A stretch of 5,796 nt of DNA from JANNFX01 sp031380225. GTDB lineage: Bacteria > Pseudomonadota > Alphaproteobacteria > Rhizobiales > Hyphomicrobiaceae. The notes beneath the pieces were generated by a model that worked only from the letters and a program-made list of their open reading frames with translations, did no database searches and was not told the origin of the DNA. Below, in pieces: positions 1-5,252 of the stretch. The translations under genes and the position numbers were made by a program. The stretch's first letter is position 1. Each line of letters opens with the position of its first letter. The stretch is from contig JANNFX010000181.1 of NCBI GenBank assembly GCA_031380225.1, positions 1-5,796 on the forward strand, written 5' to 3'.

Positions 1-1389
1 GCAGAAGGTCCAGTTCTTCCGGCCGACCGCGATCCCACGCACGGCCCGTTCGGCGGCGTTGTTGCTCATGCAGATGCGGCCGTCATCAAGGAAGCGCGTG
101 AACGCGGGCCATCGCTTCAAACTGTAGTCGATGGCTTTCGCAACCGGTGCCTTGGAAGAGAGTTTTTTGCGTTCGCCTCTGAGCCAAGCTTCAAGCGCGT
201 CAACGAGCGGCTTTGATCGTTCCCGGCGAACGCTGAGGCGCACGTCTGGCGGCTTTCCATTGATCTCGCGCTCAATGGCGAACAGTTCGTCGATGCGTTT
301 GACGGCCTCGATTGCGACTGGTGCTTTTTGCAACTCAGCGAGTTCGAAGAACTTGCGCCGCCCGTGGGCCCAGCACGCCGCTTCGATAATCTCTCCGGGC
401 TTGCGGCCCTTGGCATAGAGCCCGTTGTAGCCGGAGTAGGCATCGGCCTGCATGAGACCGCTGTAGGTCGCCAGATGCCGTTCGGGGTGCTCGCCGCCGC
501 GCGTCGGTGAGTAGTAATAGAGCGCCGCCGGTTCTTGCTCGCCGCCGAACGGCGCATCATCGCGCACATATGTCCACAGCCGGCCAGTCACGCATTTATT
601 CTTGGCCAGTACTGGCACCGTCGTGTCATCGGCGTGAATGCGCTCGGCGGCCAAGACATGCTTTTCGATCTCGTCAACAAGCGGCTGCAACGTGGCACTG
701 CATGCGCCAACCCAATCGGCGAGTGTCGAGACATCAAGATCAATGCCGTCGTTGGCGTAGATCTCGCTCTGCCGGTTCAAGGGCAGATGTGCGCCGTACT
801 TCGAGACCAGAATATGCGCCAGCAGTTGCGGCCCGGCGCGGCCGCGCGCGATCGGATGCGATGGGGCGGGCGTTTCGGTGATCTTTTCGCACGCCCGGCA
901 GCTGAACTTTTCGCGGACGTGGCTGATGACCTTCCAGCTGATGGGGATCAACTCCAGCGTCTCAGTCGGGGTCTCGCCGAGTTTGCGCAAGCGGTTACTG
1001 CCGCAATGGGCGCAGGCGCAGGGCGCTTGATGCACGACCCGCTCGCGCGGAAGATGCGATGGAAGCGCGCGCCGCGCCGGTGGTGGCGGCCGGCTCTCGG
1101 AACGAGAGTCGCCACCGCCCAATAGAGAGGCCGCAGCCTTTCCCTCGGCGACTGTCGCGACCAACTCGCCGAGCTGCAGTTCCATTTGATCGATCAGACG
1201 CGCGCCATTTTCAGACGACGCGCCGTGCGTGTCGCGCTGCATCTTGGCGATGGTCAGCTTCAGGTGAGCAATCTGGCCGTCGAGGTCGAGCGTTCGCGCT
1301 TCGGCTGCCAGACGCGCCGCATTCTCGCTCAACAGCAGCGCTGTCAGCGCAGCAATTTCTTTCGGGAGCGTGGCGAGGTCCAGTGCCAT
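1..1389 (-). CDS. tnpC: IS66 family transposase TnpC, C-terminus missing at window edge
   Basis: This is the DDE transposase that catalyses strand cleavage and transfer for IS66 elements. I translated 463 codons from ATG 1389 to the window edge with no stop. In order, the protein has a leucine-rich, probably coiled N-terminal segment (residues 1-85), a proline-rich linker (about 100-112), a zinc-finger-like region with C126-x2-C129 and C164-x2-C167, and then the catalytic core from about 187. The likely catalytic triad is D254 (in HADDTTVPVL), D316 (in QADAYSGY) and E447 (in SNNAAERAVR). The conserved CWAHGRRKF segment is at 339-347. Family members are usually about 510-540 residues, so roughly 60 residues lie outside the window. 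The gene follows tnpB after 24 bases. No strong ribosome binding site is seen before ATG 1389, and a GTG two codons upstream is an alternative start. Family assignment is very secure; catalytic residue numbering is by motif recognition. Confidence 0.95.
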   Translation of the reverse strand, partial: MALDLATLPKEIAALTALLLSENAARLAAEARTLDLDGQIAHLKLTIAKMQRDTHGASSENGARLIDQMELQLGELVATVAEGKAAASLLGGGDSRSESRPPPPARRALPSHLPRERVVHQAPCACAHCGSNRLRKLGETPTETLELIPISWKVISHVREKFSCRACEKITETPAPSHPIARGRAGPQLLAHILVSKYGAHLPLNRQSEIYANDGIDLDVSTLADWVGACSATLQPLVDEIEKHVLAAERIHADDTTVPVLAKNKCVTGRLWTYVRDDAPFGGEQEPAALYYYSPTRGGEHPERHLATYSGLMQADAYSGYNGLYAKGRKPGEIIEAACWAHGRRKFFELAELQKAPVAIEAVKRIDELFAIEREINGKPPDVRLSVRRERSKPLVDALEAWLRGERKKLSSKAPVAKAIDYSLKRWPAFTRFLDDGRICMSNNAAERAVRGIAVGRKNWTFC

Positions 1390-1413
1390 GCGCACTATGT
1401 ATACTGCTTCGCG

Positions 1414-1761
1414 TTATCCCGCGATCTCTGGACGGTACGTTTTTTGTGGGGCACGCCAGTCTATGCCTTCCAACATGTACCCAAGTTGCGCCGCCGAGAT
1501 CGTCACCGCGCCGCCGACGGTCACTGGCCATATAAATCGCCCGCGCTCCAGCCGCTTCTGGAACAGGCACGCGCCGTGGCCATCGTGCCAGATGATCTTG
1601 ACGAGATCGCCGCGCTTGCCGCGGAACACGAACAGATGCCCGCCATGCGGATCGGCCTTCAATGTTTCTTGCACCAGCAGAGCAAGCCCAGGAAAGCCGC
1701 GCCGCATATCAGTGTGACCCACAGCCAGCCAAACGCGGACACCGGCAGGAACGGGAATCAC
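1414..1761 (-). CDS. tnpB: IS66 accessory protein TnpB (IS66 Orf2 family)
   Basis: This is a 115-residue protein, the usual length for IS66 Orf2/TnpB, an accessory protein needed for transposition of many IS66 elements and of unknown biochemical role. Family hallmarks are visible: TDMRRGFPGLALLVQ (residues 17-31), then GGHLFVFRGKRGDLVKIIWHDG (in the 40-61 region), and CLFQKRLERGRFIWP (65-79). The start is GTG at 1761-1759, which overlaps the TGA stop of tnpA in the sequence GTGA, so the two genes are probably translationally coupled. A weak TGAG sits 8 bases before the GTG, inside tnpA. The stop is TAA at 1416-1414. The frame is intact, with no sign of decay. Confidence 0.95.
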   Translation of the reverse strand: MIPVPAGVRVWLAVGHTDMRRGFPGLALLVQETLKADPHGGHLFVFRGKRGDLVKIIWHDGHGACLFQKRLERGRFIWPVTVGGAVTISAAQLGYMLEGIDWRAPQKTYRPEIAG

Positions 1762-2162
1762 GGCAGCGACTCAAGGGCCGCAACGATCCGCTTGAGGACG
1801 CCGGTATCGATACCGGCACCGACGCGCACTCTGCGCCCGCCTCTGACCTCTATCTCGAACAGGCTTTGATGCGGCACGCCAGGCGGTACCCACGCCATGT
1901 CCGGCGCCGGCGATGGCAGCGCCATGACGGGAGCGAAGGATGTGGGCGCTGGCCATGGGGCCGAAACTGGGGCGGCCGCAAACTGCTTCTTCCAACGGAA
2001 CAACAGGCTCGGCTTCAGTCCATGACGGCGCGCAACGGCCGAGATATTGCGATGACCCAGAGTAGCTTCAGCGACGATCGCCCGCTTCTCCTCATCGGTT
2101 CTGACCCGGCGCGTTTGTGCAACGATATCGAAGTGCCGCGGCCTATCCCCAGACATACCCAC
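1758..2162 (-). CDS. tnpA: IS66 protein TnpA, helix-turn-helix (IS3/IS911 OrfA-like)
   Basis: This is the first gene of the IS66 operon, a small DNA-binding protein of the IS3/IS911 OrfA-like helix-turn-helix type that helps transposition. From the chosen start it is 134 residues. The helix-turn-helix is at about residues 22-61 (TDEEKRAIVAEA, then ISAVARRHGLKPSLLFRWKK). A Pro/Ala-rich linker follows, then a C-terminal segment with FEIEVRGGRRVRVG. I chose GTG at 2162-2160 because AGGAG lies exactly 8 bases upstream (2171-2175). An ATG two codons later (2156) and a TTG at 2195 are in the same frame, and the TTG would add 11 residues upstream of the ribosome binding site, which is unlikely. The TGA stop overlaps the tnpB start. 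Confidence 0.9.
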   Translation of the reverse strand: MGMSGDRPRHFDIVAQTRRVRTDEEKRAIVAEATLGHRNISAVARRHGLKPSLLFRWKKQFAAAPVSAPWPAPTSFAPVMALPSPAPDMAWVPPGVPHQSLFEIEVRGGRRVRVGAGIDTGVLKRIVAALESLP

Positions 2163-2170
2163 GGAACAGT

Positions 2171-2176
2171 CTCCTG
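2171..2176 (-). promoter_or_regulatory. Ribosome binding site of tnpA (decides start)
   Basis: Read on the minus strand this is CAGGAG, a near-perfect Shine-Dalgarno match, followed by 8 bases and then GTG at 2162. It favours GTG 2162 over ATG 2156 (spacing 14) and rules against the upstream TTG 2195. Confidence 0.6.
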
Positions 2177-2221
2177 ACAAAGTTTCAGAAGACAAGAGAT
2201 ACTATCCCTTGGCCGCCCAAC

Positions 2222-2246
2222 AAGGCGGTCTTCGCCGGGTGCTTAC
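2222..2246 (-). repeat. Terminal inverted repeat of the IS66 element (tnpA-side end)
   Basis: Read inwards (minus strand) the sequence starts GTAAGCACCCGGCGAAGACC, and GTAAGC is the typical IS66-family tip. It lies upstream of tnpA, where the element should end, and the RTX reading frame on the plus strand becomes recognisable directly beyond it. The partner repeat is outside the window, so the inner boundary is approximate. Confidence 0.7.
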
Positions 2247-2254
2247 CGCGGCGG
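2247..2254. repeat. Putative 8-bp target site next to the IS66 end
   Basis: IS66 elements usually duplicate 8 bp of target. If the IS ends at 2246, the adjacent copy is CGCGGCGG. It lies inside an RTX codon run (Arg-Gly-Gly), consistent with insertion into that gene. The other copy cannot be seen. Confidence 0.4.
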
Positions 2255-2669
2255 CGCCGATAACGATAGTTTGAATGGCGGCGCTGGGGACGATTTTCTC
2301 AGTGGCGGACTTGGCGACGACGTTCTAACCGGCAGCAGCGGAAACGACACTTTCATCTTCAACACTGCGCTTTCGACCATGGCTACCAGCAATGTCGACT
2401 TGATCACCGATTTCAACGCCGGGGATGATACGATCCGGCTCGATAACGCAATCTTTACGCAGCTGACCGCCACAGGCACGTTGTCTGCCGCGATGTTCGT
2501 CAGTTCTGCATCCGGTAAGGCAATGGATGGCAACGATCGCGTACTTTATAATACAACGACGGGCGCACTGTCGTATGATAAGGACGAGAGCGGGTCGAGC
2601 ATAGCTGTTAAATTCGCCGAACTTGATCCACATCTGGCTCTGACAAATCAGGAGTTCTTTGTGGTTTAA
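2247..2669 (+). pseudogene. RTX (haemolysin-type calcium-binding) protein, 3' fragment cut by IS66
   Basis: This is the C-terminal 140 residues of a secreted RTX protein. Four Ca2+-binding nonapeptide units are visible from the IS edge (RGGADNDSL, NGGAGDDFL, SGGLGDDVL, TGSSGNDTF). A serralysin-type C-terminal domain follows (VDLITDFNAGDDTIRLDN, then DGNDRVLYNTTTGALSYD), and the end is QEFFVV, an acidic-hydrophobic tail typical of type I secretion signals. The frame stays open upstream through the IS junction into transposon sequence, and a TTG at 2271 is only an accidental start within a repeat. The original gene must therefore have begun beyond the other end of the IS. Such proteins are exported by ABC-type type I systems; the function of the missing N-terminal part is unknown. 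The fragment itself has no frameshift, suggesting recent disruption. The visible piece alone has no plausible start and is probably not expressed as a functional protein. Confidence 0.9.
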
Positions 2670-2697
2670 GGGCTTCTGGCTAGTCACAATTTGGAGG

Positions 2698-2732
2698 CCC
2701 CGCTTTGTCTCTCAAGGCGAAGCGGGGTTTTT
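2698..2732 (+). terminator. Rho-independent terminator of the RTX gene
   Basis: A 13-bp stem (2698-2710 with 2715-2727, starting CCCCGCTT and ending AAGCGGGG, with two G-T wobble pairs) encloses a 4-base loop CTCA and is followed by TTTTT. It lies 28 bases after the RTX stop codon in the right orientation. Confidence 0.9.
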
Positions 2733-2756
2733 GTTCTACGGTCCTCCTAAGCTGCA

Positions 2757-2805
2757 GCACTCGATCGTTGCATCAGTCGGATGGATTCCATGCAACAACG
2801 AGTGC
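2757..2805. repeat. Imperfect inverted repeat between convergent genes
   Basis: The left arm 2757-2773 (GCACTCGATCGTTGCAT) pairs with the right arm 2790-2805 (ATGCAACAACGAGTGC). There are two perfect 7-bp blocks (GCACTCG/CGAGTGC and GTTGCAT/ATGCAAC), an unequal middle, and a 16-base loop. It starts 20 bases past the stop codon of the minus-strand diguanylate cyclase gene, so it could form a 3' hairpin on that mRNA. No T-run follows on either strand, so I do not call it a terminator. Confidence 0.6.
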
Positions 2806-2825
2806 GATAGTTCTGCCAAAATTCG

Positions 2826-4394
2826 TCAGTGTGATTCAGCGGTCGGGCAGCATTCGCTCGACACGACGCAATTGCGACCGTTGGCTTTGGCTGAATAGAG
2901 CGCCCTGTCAGCCGCTTTTAAGATGACTTCAACGCTATCGCCGCATTCTGGAAATGTGATCACCCCTGCGGATACCGTTACCGGTGGCAGTGTTTCGTTT
3001 CCGTAGCGTATTTGCATAGCCTGAACTTTGGGTAGGAAGGTCTCAGCGCGGCGCATTCCTACATGTTTGGGGGCGCCAGGCAGGAGAACACAAAATTCTT
3101 CACCGCCCATCCGGCAGACAATATCGTCGCCTCTGAAATGAGCGAGCATTTCGCGAGCGAAGCGCTTAAGCACAGCGTCACCGGCGTCGTGGCCAAAGTT
3201 GTCATTAAATTTTTTGAAGTGATCGACATCTAGTGAGATTACGGTCGACGGCAGCTGGGTCTGGTTTGATCGCTTAACCTCGCGCGAACATCTCTCGAGA
3301 AAATATCGCCGATTATATAAATTCGTCAGGGAATCTTGTGTCGATTGATCTTTCAGTTCTTGGCCCAATTTGACGTTCGCAATGGCAAGGCTGATCTGTT
3401 CAGCGCACTTGCAAGCCACTTTGAACGCGCTATCGAACCGCTGATCGTTTGCGCAGATGCCCGCAGGTGGTTCGACGTGTAGCATTCCAGCCGTGTCGCC
3501 ATGTGCAAGAATCGGAATGCAAAAGTATCGAGAGTCAGAGATGCCGCGTTCTGGTGTTCGCTTGTGGTCGCAGGCGAAGCGCCATCCATCATGGCCGTAG
3601 TGATAAGCTCGTCCCTGACGCAGTCCCCAACAGTCGTCCGGCTTGATCTCAGTCGCTGCTTTGTCTCGATTCCAGGAGCACACGGGGACAAGCACATCGC
3701 GCGAGTTATTGTAGACGTAGAGGATGCCGCTCGACCCAACGAGGAGCTGCGTGAAAAACAACTGTACGACTTCGTACAACTCTTCCATCCTCTTGCAAGA
3801 GTGCAGCCAATGGTTCAACCGGGATAGAAGCTCATCTTCTTTTTTGCGAAACTCTTCGGCCAATAGCGCAAGGCGTGCTTCCTGTTCGGCTCGTTCCGCA
3901 CGTTGGAGCGCAAGTGCTGTTTCCTCTTCGCGCTTTTTCCACAACGTCAAGTCAGAACAAAGTTGCACGGTATAACCGTTGTCGCCGCGAGTGTTGCGCC
4001 TCAAGAACCAGCGGCCATCCGAAAACTTAATGCACTGCTCTGTTGTTCCCTGTACAGGAGACAATGCATTTTGAACTCTCCATTGGTCATCCGGCAGCCC
4101 CAACGTATCCCAGATTTTGCGTGTTACACCAACCGCTAGAATATCGTCGTAGGCCATCCCGATGAGCAATGCGTCAGCGATCGGGTTAAGCATCCGCCTG
4201 TAGGGTTCGTTGAAATATGCTAACCGGTTGTTTGGTGCGAAGATGGCTAATCCGTCCGCGAAGTTGTTTGTGAATGCGACAAACACTTCTTCGTCGCGAA
4301 GTTTTAGCTCACGGTTATTAGCGCTAGCTCGAGAAGACTTTGCCTTCACCCGGAGTGCTAACGGCGATTGAGTTGCTGTGGATTTTACGGGCAT
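2826..4394 (-). CDS. Diguanylate cyclase with PAS, GAF and GGDEF domains
   Basis: This 522-residue soluble sensor enzyme makes c-di-GMP from two GTP, with no signal peptide or membrane helix seen. In order it has a PAS-like sensor (about 35-150, including FADGLAIFAPNNRLAYFNEPY and YTVQLCSDLTLW), a charged coiled coil (about 152-192), a GAF domain (about 200-345, with DCWGLRQGRAY and LHVEPP) and a GGDEF domain (about 350-510). The GGDEF part looks active: DSLTNLYNRRYF at 354-365, metal ligand D389 in SLDVDHFKKFND, signature GGEEF at 430-434, and SAGVITFP at 475-482. The inhibitory site R421-x2-D424 sits exactly five residues before GGEEF, so product feedback is expected. The GAF region is cysteine-rich (C200, C239, C255, C275, C292, C314, C328, C330), which may allow redox or metal sensing; this is inference. 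The start ATG 4394 directly follows an in-frame TAG, with a weak GTGAG upstream. The gene is convergent with the RTX fragment and has no operon partner. Confidence 0.95.
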   Translation of the reverse strand: MPVKSTATQSPLALRVKAKSSRASANNRELKLRDEEVFVAFTNNFADGLAIFAPNNRLAYFNEPYRRMLNPIADALLIGMAYDDILAVGVTRKIWDTLGLPDDQWRVQNALSPVQGTTEQCIKFSDGRWFLRRNTRGDNGYTVQLCSDLTLWKKREEETALALQRAERAEQEARLALLAEEFRKKEDELLSRLNHWLHSCKRMEELYEVVQLFFTQLLVGSSGILYVYNNSRDVLVPVCSWNRDKAATEIKPDDCWGLRQGRAYHYGHDGWRFACDHKRTPERGISDSRYFCIPILAHGDTAGMLHVEPPAGICANDQRFDSAFKVACKCAEQISLAIANVKLGQELKDQSTQDSLTNLYNRRYFLERCSREVKRSNQTQLPSTVISLDVDHFKKFNDNFGHDAGDAVLKRFAREMLAHFRGDDIVCRMGGEEFCVLLPGAPKHVGMRRAETFLPKVQAMQIRYGNETLPPVTVSAGVITFPECGDSVEVILKAADRALYSAKANGRNCVVSSECCPTAESH

Positions 4395-4448
4395 CTACAT
4401 CTCACGAGTGTTCTGAAAAAGGTAAAAAAAGTGTGAAATTGATGAGCG

Positions 4449-4457
4449 ATTATAACA
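4449..4457 (-). promoter_or_regulatory. Extended -10 promoter candidate for the diguanylate cyclase gene
   Basis: On the minus strand this reads TGTTATAAT, a perfect TATAAT with a TGn extension, 54 bases before the ATG at 4394. It lies in an AT-rich stretch (about 36% GC over 4401-4500) between clearly richer flanks. No good -35 hexamer is found 16-18 bases upstream, which an extended -10 can tolerate. This would give a leader of about 45-50 bases. Confidence 0.4.
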
Positions 4458-4493
4458 GTGCTGAATTAACGAATTGTTGTGATTGGCAAATAA

Positions 4494-4685
4494 TCCGTCC
4501 GCTTGTATCATCGCACCCCGGAACGGGTTCTCGCACGTCCCGCCGCCGATGCCGAGGGCGACCGTGAACTTGCGCCTGGCACGCAAGTCTATGTGATAAA
4601 ATATTCTGGGATTTTGGCCGCCGTAGGGCGCGACGGGCAACCACTCGGTTAGGTGCCCGCCGACGCTCTTGTTTGGCTGCAATAG
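4494..4685 (+). pseudogene. C-terminal remnant of an SH3-like domain protein with in-frame amber stop
   Basis: Reading the plus strand in the frame of 4512 gives coding-like sequence: RTPERVLARPAADAEGDREL, then APGTQVYVIKYSGILAAVGR, then DGQPLG, a TAG at 4650-4652, and then VPADALVWLQ before a natural-looking TAG at 4683-4685. The pattern (xARPxxDAxxxxxLxPGTxVxVI, then a x-AxVxxDGxxLGYVPxxxL ending) resembles bacterial SH3-like domains. The amber codon falls where such proteins often have Tyr or Phe after LG, and TAT or TAC to TAG is a single-base change. The frame is closed upstream by TAA at 4491, and no start codon or ribosome binding site is seen, so only the tail of a former gene survives. 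The parent protein is not identified. The longer minus-strand open frame over 4395-4682 shows no family features, and I regard it as a shadow. Confidence 0.45.
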
Positions 4686-4830
4686 ATCAGAAGCGCGGAC
4701 TCTTAAGACTATTGATCAAAACTATTTCGTCATCGAACCGTTTAAATCGCACGTCATTCGCTTTGAACCTCCGGCCGGGCTATACGCAGTTGACGTCATC
4801 CGCTCTGAATTCCACATGACTGGCGACTAG
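4627..4830 (+). other. Weak coding-like stretch, possible second gene remnant
   Basis: An open frame of 67 codons ends at TAG 4828-4830. Its second half reads naturally (DQNYFVIEPFKSHVIRFEPP, then AGLYAVDVIRSEFHMTGD), while its first half overlaps the SH3-like remnant in another frame and looks random. No ATG start or ribosome binding site is visible. The minus strand is also partly open here, so even the orientation is uncertain. I do not recognise a family. It may be the tail of a decayed gene, or chance. Confidence 0.2.
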
Positions 4831-4905
4831 GAGCGCCAATGGCTCGCGCCGCCAAGGCTCATTAGCGTTCGGCTGGATCACAATTCCAGATCAACCGCAC
4901 TCCCA

Positions 4906-4926
4906 ATTCGCCCTGACTAGGCGAAT
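4906..4926. repeat. Small perfect hairpin
   Basis: ATTCGCC (4906-4912) and GGCGAAT (4920-4926) are perfect 7-bp inverted arms around a 7-base loop CTGACTA. No T-run follows, and there is no adjacent gene it could obviously serve. Confidence 0.5.
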
Positions 4927-5090
4927 AAGATTGGATCAGGACAGCCCCGCATGTCCAGGGAACAGGGAATTGAGTTTCGTCAAAGGACTTCTAAGCGTGC
5001 CTGTTAATTTTCATCGAGACGCTACAACAATGTTCTGGCCTTGCGGGTCCGGATTTTGGTGTCACGGCGCGAGAATTTAGCAATTTTCTG

Positions 5091-5124
5091 CCAATAGTGT
5101 AGATTGGGGAAATTACACTATTGG
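5091..5124. repeat. Perfect 11-bp inverted repeat
   Basis: CCAATAGTGTA (5091-5101) is exactly complementary to TACACTATTGG (5114-5124), with a 12-base spacer. Pairing stops at the outer flanking bases (G/G). It lies about 130 bases beyond the stop codon of the GIY-YIG gene. No T-run follows on either strand, so it is not a standard terminator. An operator, an element end or a structured RNA are all possible. Confidence 0.75.
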
Positions 5125-5252
5125 GTTGAGGCGCGGGTACTCGCTAACGACGGCTTTGCAGAGGGAGCGGACGTGGGCGCAAACTCGTCATCCACGACAG
5201 CGTTGGCGAACAAGCACGCCTGCTGGAACTCCAAATGCGGACTCAGGCTGGA

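Larger units (their letters stand above)
1..2246 (-). mobile_element. IS66-family insertion sequence (right part; left end outside window)
   Basis: Three minus-strand genes in the canonical IS66 order tnpA-tnpB-tnpC fill this stretch. tnpA and tnpB overlap by 4 bases, and tnpB and tnpC are 24 bases apart. The element ends at about 2246 with GTAAGC read inwards, the usual start of IS66-family terminal repeats. All three reading frames are open without frameshift or stop as far as visible, so the copy looks recent and may be active. Outside the terminus an RTX coding frame starts in mid-repeat, which marks the insertion point. The left terminus, the tnpC stop codon and the second target-site copy lie left of position 1, so full length and both repeats cannot be verified here. 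Confidence 0.93.
4831..5252. other. Stretch without a recognisable gene
   Basis: About 420 bases have no frame I can support as a gene on either strand. Short open frames over 5104-5391 run antisense to the nuclease gene and look like shadows. The stretch holds a small hairpin (4906-4926), a close direct repeat AGGGAACAGGGAA (4958-4970 region) and a perfect 11-bp inverted repeat (5091-5124). Multiple stops in all frames and the coding-like remnants just upstream suggest decayed accessory DNA. Confidence 0.5.

Noticed and set aside
117..569. Minus-strand 150-codon open frame and several plus-strand frames over 131-1125
   Set aside because: They are out-of-frame or antisense shadows of tnpC, whose correct frame is open from 1389 to the window edge and matches IS66 transposase throughout.
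1186..1869. Plus-strand 227-codon open frame
   Set aside because: It is antisense to tnpB and the start of tnpC, has no family features and starts without a ribosome binding site.
2271..2669. RTX fragment as a small complete gene starting at TTG 2271
   Set aside because: The TTG is a leucine codon within a nonapeptide repeat, there is no ribosome binding site, and the repeat frame continues upstream to the IS junction.
4650..4652. Amber codon as a recoding (read-through or unusual amino acid) event
   Set aside because: The frame is also closed upstream and lacks a start, so simple pseudogene decay explains it better.
4395..4682. Minus-strand 95-codon open frame upstream of the diguanylate cyclase gene
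   Set aside because: It shows no recognisable family, lies opposite the better-supported SH3-like remnant and runs through the candidate promoter of the cyclase gene.
4906..4926. Hairpin as an intrinsic terminator
   Set aside because: No T-run on either side and no gene ends nearby.
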